This document shows positions 52,807 to 61,961 of a stretch of 63,254 nucleotides of DNA, in pieces. Under the pieces are notes generated by a model. The model searched no databases and had not been told where the DNA came from. It worked only from the letters and a program-made list of their open reading frames with translations. Numbering within the stretch: the first letter of the stretch is position 1; every line of letters starts with the position of its first letter. The translations under genes and the position numbers were made by a program. Location of the stretch: positions 1-63,254 of the forward strand of contig JAFUFC010000084.1 in assembly GCA_017470095.1 (NCBI GenBank), given 5' to 3'. This DNA is from Clostridia bacterium (GTDB taxonomy: Bacteria > Bacillota > Clostridia > Christensenellales > Aristaeellaceae).

Positions 52807-54813
52807 ATGCTGTATATTCTGGAAGGCAAAACATTGCGCTACGCATTGGATGAACGGGCCCGGGTGACCAGCGTTTACAACAAACTGACGGCTCATGAAT
52901 ATGTGTATGAGCCCAGTGAACTGTGGAAGCTGATCTATCAGGAGGGCGAGCGGACGGAAATTCCTGTGTACGCGTCCAACCAGGGAGCGGAATTCCATCA
53001 GGAAGGCCGTCAGCTCACCTTGGTCTACCCCACCCTGCAGGGCGATGGACGCACGCTGGACGCAACGCTGCGCATTATCCTGTCCATCGATGACCGGGGG
53101 CTGACCGCCCGGTCCGAAATCGAAAACCGGGACGAGAGCGCCCAGGTGATGGAGCTCTCCCTCACCGCAGTGTCGGGCGTGCGGTCGCTGGGCGGCGAAC
53201 CGGAAAAAGACGCGATCGCCTGGCCCCTGCAAATGGGCATCAAAGTGCCCAATCCGGCGTACAGCGATTTGTCCGTTTATTCAGGTTTCCGCAAATATGA
53301 GCGGCACGACCAGTTCCACACCGACCTGGACAATCCCTACCCTGGCGGCATGAGCATGCAGTGGTACGATTGGTATAATGAAAACGAAGGGCTGTACGTG
53401 GGTTCCCACGATCTGACCCACCACACCATCTGCATGCATGTGGAACGGGATGTGAAGCGCAATGTGCTCAGCATGGGCGTGAACCGCTATCCCTTGCTGG
53501 AAAAGGGGGAAAGCTGGCAAAGCGCCCCCACCGTTTATTGGCCTCACCGGGGCGATTGGCACCAGGGCGCCAAATTTTACCGGGAATTCATGATTGGCAG
53601 CGGCAATTGGAAAGCGCCTGACCAGCCTGACTGGGCCAAGGATTTCAGCGGCTGGCTGCGGCTGATTTTCAAGCAGCATCACGGGGAATGCAATTGGACC
53701 TTCGACGATATTCCCCGGCTCTACGACGAGGCCGAGGCCGCCGGGATGAAAACCATCTTCCTCTTGGGCTGGGAAAAGGGCGGCTTTGCCCGGCGCTGGC
53801 CCGATTACGTGGTGGATGATCGCATGGGCGGCGAAGCAGGGCTGAAAAAGGGCATTGATTATGTGCATGGGAAGGGCGGCAAGGTGATTATGTTCCTCTC
53901 CTACGCCCTGATCGACCATCAGAGCGACTTCTATTTGAAGGAAGGCGGCGCTCAGTGCACCATCAAGTCCATGTGGGGGGAGGATATCCCCTTCGCTGAA
54001 ACCTATTGCGGCGAGGGCACCTACCGCAAGATCCCCAATCCGCCCATGCCCATGTATTTGAGCTGCCCCGGCTCCGACCTGTGGCAGAAAAAAATGATCG
54101 ATTCGGCTGATACCTGCCTGGATCTGGGGGCGGACGGCGTGCTTTACGATATCGGCGGCCATCTGCCGTTCTTCTGCTACGATAAGACCCACAACCACAA
54201 AAAGCCCAGCCATTCCCACGAGCAGAAGGCTGAGCGATACCAGGGATTGCGGGAGAACGTGAAAAAACGGGGAGGGGAGCGCATCGTTTTGCAGGAGCAT
54301 GTGGTGGATGTGCTCAGCCAGCACATGGATATCTGCCATGGCATCAATAGCTGCAAGCAGCCCCAGGACATGATCGAGCTGTTCCGCTACACCTTCCCGG
54401 AACTGATCATCACCAACCGGGAAAGCGGACAGGACGAGAGCGATTACCGCAACGACGTGAACCGCACGGCGCTGCTGGGGCTGCGCTATGATATGACCAT
54501 TTACCGCTGCTGCGGCTCTTTGTCCGATATCCCCCGGTACGCTTCCTACCTGGCGGAAGTGAACGCCCTGCGCGCCAGCCACGCCGACACCCTGCTTCGG
54601 GGCCGGTTTGTGGATGAGGATGGCTTTGCTTGGGATAACCGCGCCCTGCGGGCCAAGGGTTACATGGGCGACGCGGGCCAGGAAGCCGTGGTGCTGTGGA
54701 ACCCCACGGACGCGCCCCTGACCACTACCGTTACCTTTGATAACGGTGTATCTGTTGCCTGCGCTGTGGCCCCCCAAAGCCTGGCCGTGGCCCGGAATGA
54801 CGGAAATGGCTAA
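52807..54813 (+). CDS. DUF6259-like predicted glycoside hydrolase
   Basis: 668 residues, no signal peptide. N-terminal beta-sandwich (about 1-230) as in GH31/36-type enzymes, a TIM barrel (AEAAGMKTIFLLGWEKGG; GGKVIMFLSYALIDHQSDF; LDLGADGVLYDIGG where Asp is a candidate nucleophile) and a small C-terminal beta domain. This fits the DUF6259 family, seen as an unclassified clan-D-like hydrolase. GGAGG precedes the ATG at 52807. It is followed by the lactonase gene at 21 bases. Confidence 0.7.
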   Translation: MLYILEGKTLRYALDERARVTSVYNKLTAHEYVYEPSELWKLIYQEGERTEIPVYASNQGAEFHQEGRQLTLVYPTLQGDGRTLDATLRIILSIDDRGLTARSEIENRDESAQVMELSLTAVSGVRSLGGEPEKDAIAWPLQMGIKVPNPAYSDLSVYSGFRKYERHDQFHTDLDNPYPGGMSMQWYDWYNENEGLYVGSHDLTHHTICMHVERDVKRNVLSMGVNRYPLLEKGESWQSAPTVYWPHRGDWHQGAKFYREFMIGSGNWKAPDQPDWAKDFSGWLRLIFKQHHGECNWTFDDIPRLYDEAEAAGMKTIFLLGWEKGGFARRWPDYVVDDRMGGEAGLKKGIDYVHGKGGKVIMFLSYALIDHQSDFYLKEGGAQCTIKSMWGEDIPFAETYCGEGTYRKIPNPPMPMYLSCPGSDLWQKKMIDSADTCLDLGADGVLYDIGGHLPFFCYDKTHNHKKPSHSHEQKAERYQGLRENVKKRGGERIVLQEHVVDVLSQHMDICHGINSCKQPQDMIELFRYTFPELIITNRESGQDESDYRNDVNRTALLGLRYDMTIYRCCGSLSDIPRYASYLAEVNALRASHADTLLRGRFVDEDGFAWDNRALRAKGYMGDAGQEAVVLWNPTDAPLTTTVTFDNGVSVACAVAPQSLAVARNDGNG

Positions 54814-54834
54814 CCGCGGGAGGAGAACAGAAGC

Positions 54835-55869
54835 GTGAGCGGGAAGCAATTGTTCGCGGCAGGCTCTTATACCGCCCTGGGCGGCCCAGGCATTCGGGTG
54901 TTCGCCATCGAAAGGGAGCGCCTGGCCGCCCTGTACGATGTGCCCATCGACGACCCTATCTGGCTGCAATTGAGCCCGGACGGCCGCTATCTGTACGCCG
55001 CCTGTGGCGGAGAAGGGCCCAATGAAGGGTTCGTGGCCGCTTTTGCCCCGATGAACGGAGACTATGCCCAGGGCCTGACCTTGCTGGCCCGCCGAGAGGC
55101 CCATGGCGTATGCCCCTGCCATTTGTGTGTGGCGGGCGGCGATCTGATCAGCGCCAATTACGCAGACGGCAGCATTTCGACCTTTCCTTTGGCGGATGGG
55201 GTGCCCGGAGAGATGGGCCAGCTGATCCGCCACCAGGGAAAGGGGCCCCATCCCCGGCGGCAGCAGGGTCCCCACGTGCACCAGGTGATCCCCCTGGGGG
55301 CGGATGCCTTCCAGGCCCAGGATCTGGGCACGGATCGCTTGGTGCGCTATGAAAAGCGTCAGGGCCGGTGGGAGGAGGCCGGGGCTATTCCCCTGCCGAG
55401 CGGAGACGGCCCCCGGCATGTGCTGATCAACGGGCAAATGATGTACCTGGCCACAGAACTGAGCAGCTTTTTACGCATGTTCCGCATGGAGAAAAACGGT
55501 TTGACTCTCCTTCAATCCTGGAAATTACCCGGCGACGCCTATCCGGCTGATAATTACCCCGCGGCCCTGCGGCTGAGCCCTGATGGCGCCTTATTGGCCG
55601 TATCCTGCCGGGGCGCGGACGGCGTTTCCTTTTTCAATGTGGAACCAAACGGAGGGCTGATCCCTGCCGGTTTTGCGCCCAGCGGCGGCTGCTGGCCCCG
55701 GGATATCTGGCTTTTGAATCGGGAAACGTTGCTGTGCGCCCATCAAAAGAGCGGCGACGTGTCCCTGCTGAAATGGAAAAACAATCGGCTGAATACCGTC
55801 GATGCCCTGCGCTTCCCCGCGCCGGTGGCCTTGGCGGCCTTGCCGTGCAAGGAGGATCATCATGGATAA
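54835..55869 (+). CDS. YbhE-type lactonase (6-phosphogluconolactonase-like beta-propeller)
   Basis: 344 residues of repeating blades: AAGSYTALGGPGIRVFAI, IWLQLSPDGRYLYAACGGE, GPHVHQVIPLGADAFQAQDLGTDRLVRYE, ALRLSPDGALLAVSCRGADGVSFFNVE. The HVHQ and DLGTDR motifs are those of the PF10282 lactonase family. It may hydrolyse a sugar lactone from an oxidised sugar, implying an oxidative step not encoded here. GTG start with GGGAGGAG. It overlaps the AGE gene by eight bases. Confidence 0.87.
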   Translation: MSGKQLFAAGSYTALGGPGIRVFAIERERLAALYDVPIDDPIWLQLSPDGRYLYAACGGEGPNEGFVAAFAPMNGDYAQGLTLLARREAHGVCPCHLCVAGGDLISANYADGSISTFPLADGVPGEMGQLIRHQGKGPHPRRQQGPHVHQVIPLGADAFQAQDLGTDRLVRYEKRQGRWEEAGAIPLPSGDGPRHVLINGQMMYLATELSSFLRMFRMEKNGLTLLQSWKLPGDAYPADNYPAALRLSPDGALLAVSCRGADGVSFFNVEPNGGLIPAGFAPSGGCWPRDIWLLNRETLLCAHQKSGDVSLLKWKNNRLNTVDALRFPAPVALAALPCKEDHHG

Positions 55870-57064
55870 AAGCAAATTGGCCGCCCAGCGGCAATGGATA
55901 CAGGCGGAGCTGAACCGCTGTGTGGATTTTTGGCTGCAAAACGGCTGGGATCACAAAAATGGCGGCGTATACACCTGCCTGGACCGGACGGGCCAAATCT
56001 ATTCCACCGATAAAAGCGTGTGGATGCAGGGCCGCTGCGCCTGGACGTATGCCTACCTGTGCCGGGTGTACGGCGCGCGGCAGGAATGGCTGGCGTTTGC
56101 CAAGTCCTGCCTTGATTTTTTGGAAAATCACTGCGTCAACCGGGCAGCGGGCAACCGGCTGTATTTTACTGTCACGGCGGAGGGCCGCCCTCTGCGCCAG
56201 CGCCGGTATGCTTTTTCCGAGAGTTTCTATGTTCTCGCCAACGCCGAATATTACGGCGTTACAGGCGAAAAAACGCATTTGGAGCGGGCCCGAGCGGCCT
56301 TTGAACTGTACTGGCAATTGTTCCGGGGCCAGATGGACGATCCCACCCGCCTGGGGCCCAAAACCATCCCCGAAACCCGCTCCGGTCGCAGCCTGGCCCC
56401 GGCCATGATCGGCCTGAACATGTGCTCCGTGCTCCGCCGGTGCGACCCGGAGCGCACTGGGCTGTACGATGAGCGGGCAAAGCTTTGCGCGGAGGACATT
56501 CTTCGCTTTCATTACAAGCCCGGCCTGGGCTGCACCCTGGAAAATGTGGGGCCGGAAGGGGAATTCTGGGGCGATGTGACGGAAGGCCGCATCGTCAATC
56601 CCGGCCACGACTGCGAATGCAGCTGGTTTTTGATGGAGTATGCCAACCATGTGGGTGATCAGGCCCTGCACCAAAAAGCGGAAGAAATGTTCACCTGCGC
56701 TATCAACGCCGGCTGGGACAGGGAATACGGCGGCTTGCTGTACTTTATTGACGCCAAGGGCCTTCCGCCGGAAAGCTATGAGCACGATATGAAGCTGTGG
56801 TGGCCCCATAACGAAATCCTCATTGCTTCCCTCATGGCCTATCGGGATACCGGGAATGAAGCTTATTACAATTGGTTTGCCAAAACGCTGGATTATTGCC
56901 GGCAGGTGTTTGCCGATCCGGAATATGGCGAATGGTACGGTTACCTGCGTCGGGATGGCCAGCCCACCCTGCCCGCCGCTAAAGGCAGCACCTTTAAGGG
57001 GCCCTTCCACCTGCCCCGTTCCCTGGCCATGGCCGATCAAATGATCGGGGATATGCTGAAATAA
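55862..57064 (+). CDS. AGE-family 2-epimerase (N-acylglucosamine/cellobiose/mannose type)
   Basis: 400 residues of the (alpha/alpha)6-barrel AGE family: GGVYTCLDRTGQIYSTDKSVWMQGRCAWTYA, RRYAFSESFYV, NPGHDCECSWFLMEYA (catalytic His), KLWWPHNEILIASL and FKGPFHLPRSL (second His). Members epimerise GlcNAc/ManNAc, cellobiose or mannobiose, or isomerise mannose to fructose; substrate cannot be read by eye. GGAGG before ATG 55862. Last gene of the plus-strand set. Confidence 0.88.
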   Translation: MDKSKLAAQRQWIQAELNRCVDFWLQNGWDHKNGGVYTCLDRTGQIYSTDKSVWMQGRCAWTYAYLCRVYGARQEWLAFAKSCLDFLENHCVNRAAGNRLYFTVTAEGRPLRQRRYAFSESFYVLANAEYYGVTGEKTHLERARAAFELYWQLFRGQMDDPTRLGPKTIPETRSGRSLAPAMIGLNMCSVLRRCDPERTGLYDERAKLCAEDILRFHYKPGLGCTLENVGPEGEFWGDVTEGRIVNPGHDCECSWFLMEYANHVGDQALHQKAEEMFTCAINAGWDREYGGLLYFIDAKGLPPESYEHDMKLWWPHNEILIASLMAYRDTGNEAYYNWFAKTLDYCRQVFADPEYGEWYGYLRRDGQPTLPAAKGSTFKGPFHLPRSLAMADQMIGDMLK

Positions 57065-57076
57065 GCGCAGAACAAT

Positions 57077-57098
57077 TCCCTCCGCTTTTTCGGAGGGA
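57077..57098 (+). terminator. small hairpin after the AGE gene
   Basis: TCCCTCCG pairs with CGGAGGGA around CTTTTT, immediately before the stronger terminator. Confidence 0.5.
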
Positions 57099-57102
57099 TG
57101 TG

Positions 57103-57146
57103 CAGCGGGGGACCGCTTTTTGGCTTCAAAAAGCGATCCCCCGCTG
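57103..57146. terminator. bidirectional terminator, GGGGACCGC family
   Basis: CAGCGGGGGACCGCTTTTTG pairs with its partner ending GATCCCCCGCTG around GCTT, with one mismatch, then TTTTTATTG. It lies between convergent AGE and sdaAA genes. Confidence 0.85.
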
Positions 57147-57162
57147 TTTTTATTGTTTTTTA

Positions 57163-58008
57163 TCACGCCCGCTTGCACGAGGGGCAGGAAGCGCAGCCGC
57201 CTTCGCCGGTTTCCCGGAGGGAAGGGGGCAGCTGCTCGCCCACGGCCTTCATGGCGTCGATCACCTCGTCCGGCGGCAGGGGCGAAGGAATGCCCGCCAG
57301 GGCCAGGTCGGCGGCCACCAGGGCCCCGGCCACCCCGCTGGCATTGCGGTACACGCAGGGCACTTCCACCAGGCCGTGCACCGGATCGCACACCAGGCCC
57401 ATTACGTTCATCAGCGCGAAGGCGCAGGCATCGGCGCACTGCTTTGCGCTTCCGCCCCGGATGTATACCAGCGCCGCCGCCGCCATGGCCGCCGCGCTGC
57501 CGCATTCCGCCTGGCAGCCGCCCTGGGCCCCGGAAATGCTGGCCCGGGCGGCGATCACCTCGCCCACGGCCCCTGCCACAATCAACCCATCAATCAGCGT
57601 TTCATCGGAAAGGCCGTATTCTTCCTGGGCGGTGAGCAAAGCGGCGGGCAGGATGCCGCAGGCCCCCGCGGTGGGCGCGGCCACGATCTTGCCCATGGCG
57701 GCATTGCATTCCGCGATGGCCAGGGCCCGGGCACTGGCCCGGCCCAGGAAACCGCCGCCCGCGGTGATTCCGGCTTGAACGGCCTGCTGCAATTTGTATG
57801 CCTGGCCACCGGTCATGCCGCTCATGGAATGCATTTTGGGGTCAAAGCCCCGCTGGGCGCTTTGACGCATCACATCCAGCGCTTCCCGCATTTTTTCATC
57901 AATTTCTGCCTGGCTGATTTCATTATACTTCATTTCGTTTTGCCGGGCCGCTTCCGCCAGGCCGATGCCCTCGGCGGCGTCGATCAGGCTGCTCAAAGAG
58001 TATTCCAT
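57163..58008 (-). CDS. sdaAA: L-serine dehydratase, iron-sulfur type, alpha subunit
   Basis: 281 residues. Cysteines for the 4Fe-4S cluster are present (APTAGACG, GAQGGCQAECG, LVCDPV), with GFLGRASARALAIAECNAAMG. It deaminates serine to pyruvate and ammonia. A short C-terminal CASCPSC tail is extra. The enzyme is oxygen-sensitive and two-chain, as in clostridia. 17 bases after sdaAB. Confidence 0.95.
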   Translation of the reverse strand: MEYSLSSLIDAAEGIGLAEAARQNEMKYNEISQAEIDEKMREALDVMRQSAQRGFDPKMHSMSGMTGGQAYKLQQAVQAGITAGGGFLGRASARALAIAECNAAMGKIVAAPTAGACGILPAALLTAQEEYGLSDETLIDGLIVAGAVGEVIAARASISGAQGGCQAECGSAAAMAAAALVYIRGGSAKQCADACAFALMNVMGLVCDPVHGLVEVPCVYRNASGVAGALVAADLALAGIPSPLPPDEVIDAMKAVGEQLPPSLRETGEGGCASCPSCKRA

Positions 58009-58025
58009 GCCCCGTTTCCTCCCGC

Positions 58026-58685
58026 TCAGATTTGTTTGAGAAGCGTCACATCCGTCACGTTGGGCAGGTGCTTCAGGGAATCCAGCAGCTTGTCATCCGG
58101 CATGGCGTCCAGGGCGATGGCCATGATGGCCTGGCCCCCGGCCTCCCGGCGGAACACCCGCATGGTGGCGATGTTGATCCGGGCGTTGGACAAAAGCTGG
58201 GTCACGGTGGCGATGGCGCCGGGGGCGTCGGTGTGGCGGATGACCAGGGTAGTTTTATCCCCGGAGAAGCCCACCTCGATGCCGTCGATGGATTGCACCC
58301 GGATGCGCCCGCCCCCAATCGAGGCGGCCTGCACCACGATGCGCCGGCCCGACTCGCCGGTCACATCGATCACCACGGTGTTGGGATGGGCGTCCCGCAG
58401 GTGGACGGGCTGAAAGGTAATGTGAAGGCCCTCCTCCCCGGCCAGCTTCAGGCTGCGGCGGAGGCGCTCGTCATCCACGCTCATGTCCATCAGGCCCCCG
58501 GCCACGGCTCGGTCAGTACCGTGGCCCTGGTAGGTTTTTTCAAAAGAGCCGTGGAAGGATACAAGGGCCTTGACCGGCTTTTCCCCCAGCAATTGCCGGG
58601 CCACTCGGCCAATGCGGGCCGCCCCGGCGGTGTGGGAGGAGGAGGGACCGATCATCACCGGGCCAATGATATCAAACAAGTTCAT
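58026..58685 (-). CDS. sdaAB: L-serine dehydratase beta subunit
   Basis: 219 residues: FDIIGPVMIGPSSSHTAGAARIGRVAR at the start, then GSFEKTYQGHGTDRAVAGGLM, and a C-terminal ACT domain (LVIRHTDAPGAIATVTQLLSNARINIATMRV) that likely senses serine. Partner of sdaAA. Confidence 0.95.
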   Translation of the reverse strand: MNLFDIIGPVMIGPSSSHTAGAARIGRVARQLLGEKPVKALVSFHGSFEKTYQGHGTDRAVAGGLMDMSVDDERLRRSLKLAGEEGLHITFQPVHLRDAHPNTVVIDVTGESGRRIVVQAASIGGGRIRVQSIDGIEVGFSGDKTTLVIRHTDAPGAIATVTQLLSNARINIATMRVFRREAGGQAIMAIALDAMPDDKLLDSLKHLPNVTDVTLLKQI

Positions 58686-58738
58686 GAGAACATTTCCTTC
58701 CTTGCAGGGAAACGCCTGCGCGTCCCTGGCGTGGGCGG

Positions 58739-59758
58739 TTATTTTTCCAGGTATTTTTCAATCAGCTTGCAGGTGTTTTCAATACCCAGGGCGTGGGTAC
58801 GCTCGTACCCGTGGGAGGCGAACACGCCGGGGCCAATGAGAGCAAAGCGCACGTCGTTGCCAGCCCGCAGGGCGGTGCCGGCATCGGAGCCGTAGCTGGG
58901 GTACACGTCGGCGGCGTAGCGCAGGCCGTTTTCCTTGGCCACGGCAATCAATTCGCTGGTCAGGGTGTAATCGTAGGGGCCGTTGGAATCCTTCACGCAG
59001 ATCGACACCATGGTTTCATCGCACCGCAAATCGTCGCCTACGCAGCCCATATCGACCACCAGCAGATCTTCAATGCCCTCCGGCAGGGCCATTGACGCGC
59101 CGTGGCCCACTTCCTCATATACCGTGAACAGGATGGCCACCCGGCGCTTGAGCACAATTTTCTTTTCCGCCACCATCCGGGCCAGGGCCAGGAAAATGCC
59201 CGCGCTGGCTTTATCGTCCAAATGGCGGCTTTTCAGGTAGCCCGAGGGGGTCAGCACAGTGCGGGGCTCCCAGGAAATAAAGCAGCCCGTTTCGACGCCC
59301 AGGGCCGCCACATCCTGGGCGGAATGCACCTGCTCATCCAGCACGATTTCCAGGTGTTCCTCATCCCGGTCTTCCTTACCCATGTCGGGGAACACATGCT
59401 GGCTGGCTTTGGTGGATTGCACCGTGCCGGAGTAGGCGCGGCCATCCCTGGTGTGAACCAGGCAGTTTTCGATTTCGACGGTAGCGTCCTGCCAGCCGCC
59501 GATATGGGTGTAGCGGATGCGGCCGTTGGCTTTCACGGAGCGCACCATGGCCCCCAGCGTGTCCACGTGGGCGGAGAGCAGGATGCCCCTTCCTTCGCCG
59601 CCCAATTCACACATCACTGCGCCCTTCCGAGTGCGCACGGGAGAAAAGCCCAGGCCTTGGAGGGTGGCCATCACATAATCGGTGGCCTGTCGGGTGAAGC
59701 CGGTGGGCGACGGGATGGCCAGGAGTTTTTGAATGTATTCCATAGCGTAGGTGTGCAT
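58739..59758 (-). CDS. M42-family metallopeptidase
   Basis: 339 residues, cytosolic. Metal ligands in SAHVDTLG, SRHLDDKASAG, YEEVGHGAS (catalytic Glu-Glu pair), DMGCVGDD and the final ASHGYERTH. M42 enzymes are large aminopeptidase or glucanase-like (FrvX/YsdC) particles that trim peptides. It lies between MATE and sdaAB genes in one direction; serine from peptides would feed sdaAAB. Confidence 0.9.
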   Translation of the reverse strand: MHTYAMEYIQKLLAIPSPTGFTRQATDYVMATLQGLGFSPVRTRKGAVMCELGGEGRGILLSAHVDTLGAMVRSVKANGRIRYTHIGGWQDATVEIENCLVHTRDGRAYSGTVQSTKASQHVFPDMGKEDRDEEHLEIVLDEQVHSAQDVAALGVETGCFISWEPRTVLTPSGYLKSRHLDDKASAGIFLALARMVAEKKIVLKRRVAILFTVYEEVGHGASMALPEGIEDLLVVDMGCVGDDLRCDETMVSICVKDSNGPYDYTLTSELIAVAKENGLRYAADVYPSYGSDAGTALRAGNDVRFALIGPGVFASHGYERTHALGIENTCKLIEKYLEK

Positions 59759-59784
59759 GGTGATAACTTCCTTTCCATAGCATG

Positions 59785-61161
59785 TTATATAACTTTTTTA
59801 TCCAGCCATTTGGTGCCCGCGAACCGGACGCAGAAGCACACGCCCCGCATGATCCAGTCCAGGTGCATGGCGATCCACACGCCCAGCAGCCCCAGCCCCA
59901 TGCCGTACACCAGCGCGTAGCTGGCGCCCACGCGCAGCGTCAGCATGCTGATGATGGAAACCGCCATGGTGAATTTGGCGTCCCCGGCGGCCCGCAAGAA
60001 ATTGGGCATGCCGAAGGACAAAGCCCAAGTGGTGATGGAGCCCAGAGCGTACAGCTTCATGATCTGCACGGCCACGGGCACGCCTGCCGCCTCCAGGGAA
60101 AAGAGGTTGATGAACGTTTCCGGGAAAAAAAAGAGCAGCAGGTTCAAGGGCAATTCGCTCAGGTACATCAGTTTGAGCAGCTTCACAGAATACTGCTTGG
60201 CTTCTTTTTTCCTGTCTCCCCCGATCAGCTGGCCCACGATTGTGATGGACGCCAGGCCGATGGCGTTGCCGGGGATATTCACAACGCCGGAAATGCTGCT
60301 GCAGATGCCGTTGGCTGCCCGGATGGCGGTGGGAAAAGTGGTGATGATGCCCATGATCAGCACCTTGCCTACCTGGAACAGGCTGTTTTCCAGCCCGTTG
60401 GGCACGCCCACCCGGAAAATGCGCCGGATCATTTCAAAATCAAACTGGAAGAAATGCTCGCCTTTTGAGGGCTTATCCAGGTGGATGGGCATGCTCTTGT
60501 TGAACATAATGCCCACAATCACCACAGCGGATACAATACGGGACAGCAGGGTCGATATGCCGGCTCCGGCCACGCCCAGGCCGCAGGGGTGGATCAGCAG
60601 GGCGTTGCCGCCAATGTTGATCACGTTCATGGCGATACTGGTCCACATCGAAGCCCTTGAATTGCCCATGGCCCGCATCAGGCCCACGCCGCCGTTGTAT
60701 ACCCCCAGGAAGGGATAGGACAGGCAGGTGATCAGCAGGTAGGTGTAGGATTGGGTCAGGGTGTTCGGGTCGCTGCCGTTGTCCATCAGGCCAATGATCT
60801 GCCGGTGGAATACCGCGATCAAAGTCGTCACCGCAGTGGCCAGGGCGAAGGTGGACAGCATCAGCTGCCTGGCGGCGGCGCAGGCGTTTTTCCTGTCGCC
60901 CCGGCCCAGGTATTGGGCGGCCACCACCGCGCCGCCGGCGCTCATGGCGGAAAATAATTGAATGAACAGCACGTTCAGCGTGTCCACCGTCGATACGGCA
61001 GCCACCGCGCTGCCGCCCACGCCGGATACCATGGCGGTGTCCGCCATGCCCACCATCACGGCCAGAAACTGTTCCGCGATCAGAGGCAGAATCAGCGCCA
61101 CCAAATCCCGGCGGGAAAAGGCGTTTGTCGGGTTTTCTTCATGCAGTTGGAGTCTGCGCAT
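59785..61161 (-). CDS. MATE-family efflux transporter
   Basis: 458 residues, twelve helices in two halves: LALILPLIAEQFLAVMVGMADTAMVSGVGG and GAVVAAQYLGRGDRKNA in the first, VNIPGNAIGLASITIVGQLIGGDRKKEA in the second. It exports drugs or metabolites using an ion gradient. GGAAGGAGG before the ATG. First gene of the M42-sdaAB-sdaAA run, 26 bases before M42. Confidence 0.92.
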   Translation of the reverse strand: MRRLQLHEENPTNAFSRRDLVALILPLIAEQFLAVMVGMADTAMVSGVGGSAVAAVSTVDTLNVLFIQLFSAMSAGGAVVAAQYLGRGDRKNACAAARQLMLSTFALATAVTTLIAVFHRQIIGLMDNGSDPNTLTQSYTYLLITCLSYPFLGVYNGGVGLMRAMGNSRASMWTSIAMNVINIGGNALLIHPCGLGVAGAGISTLLSRIVSAVVIVGIMFNKSMPIHLDKPSKGEHFFQFDFEMIRRIFRVGVPNGLENSLFQVGKVLIMGIITTFPTAIRAANGICSSISGVVNIPGNAIGLASITIVGQLIGGDRKKEAKQYSVKLLKLMYLSELPLNLLLFFFPETFINLFSLEAAGVPVAVQIMKLYALGSITTWALSFGMPNFLRAAGDAKFTMAVSIISMLTLRVGASYALVYGMGLGLLGVWIAMHLDWIMRGVCFCVRFAGTKWLDKKVI

Positions 61162-61194
61162 GGTTGTCCTCCTTCCCCGGTACGGGGGATTTTT

Positions 61195-61223
61195 ATTATA
61201 CGCTGTTTTTCAGGGAAGAACAA
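61195..61223 (-). promoter_or_regulatory. sigma-A promoter of the MATE-M42-sda genes
   Basis: Minus strand TTGTTC (61223-61218), 17-base spacer, TATAAT (61200-61195), 34 bases before the MATE start. Confidence 0.75.
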
Positions 61224-61382
61224 GAGCAGACGGGAAAGAAAAAAGCCCGTTCCGGCCATGCTATGGGCAGCGGGCGATTTTCTTCGGGAAAAGCAGGAAA
61301 TGGGTCGGCCGCGGCGAACAATACAGGATGCGCCGCTGCGGCGCGGACCGGGCCATCTGCCCGGCCGGAAAGGACGCGAAGA

Positions 61383-61877
61383 TTGAAGTATCGCAAATTG
61401 ATTGTGATTTTGGGCTTCCTGGTCATTGCGGTAGCGGTGATGATTTTCATGTTTTCCGCCCAGGATGCCGACGCTTCCTCCCAAACCAGCACCGGCGTGC
61501 TGGTCTGGCTGATGCACATTCTGTATCCGGATTATGATCATATTCCTCCGGTAGAGAGGCGGGCGCTGTTTTACCGGTATCATAACCTGGCGCGAAAGGT
61601 GGCCCATGTGACGGAATTTGCCATGCTGGGCACGTTTTTGTATCTGTTTCTGCACGGCGTCCGGGTCCGCTGGGCCGCCCTGCTTTCTTGGCTGGGCGGC
61701 ACCTTGTACGCCGCCAGCGATGAACTGCACCAAACCGTGGTCAGCGGCCGAGGCGGCATGTGGCAGGATGTGTGCATCGACAGCGGTGGCGTGGTGATCG
61801 GCATCCTGCTGGGCGTGGCGCTGCTTGGCATTTTTCATTGGGCCTTTGGCAAACGTCCGGAAATGGGAAAGCCGTAA
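61383..61877 (+). CDS. VanZ-family membrane protein
   Basis: 164 residues, four hydrophobic segments, with the VanZ motif set: MFSAQDADASSQTS, ARKVAHVTEFAMLG, SDELHQTVVSGRGGMWQDVCIDSGGVVIG. The TTG start has AAAGGA eight bases upstream. VanZ proteins give low-level glycopeptide tolerance in some cases, but most are of unknown role. Confidence 0.85.
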   Translation: MKYRKLIVILGFLVIAVAVMIFMFSAQDADASSQTSTGVLVWLMHILYPDYDHIPPVERRALFYRYHNLARKVAHVTEFAMLGTFLYLFLHGVRVRWAALLSWLGGTLYAASDELHQTVVSGRGGMWQDVCIDSGGVVIGILLGVALLGIFHWAFGKRPEMGKP

Positions 61878-61961
61878 ACCCACGTCCTTTATTTGCGCGG
61901 AAACCAGCTTTGACGATCCGTTTTCGCCCGCTTTCCTGAAAACCGAATTGGTTGCTGTCTT

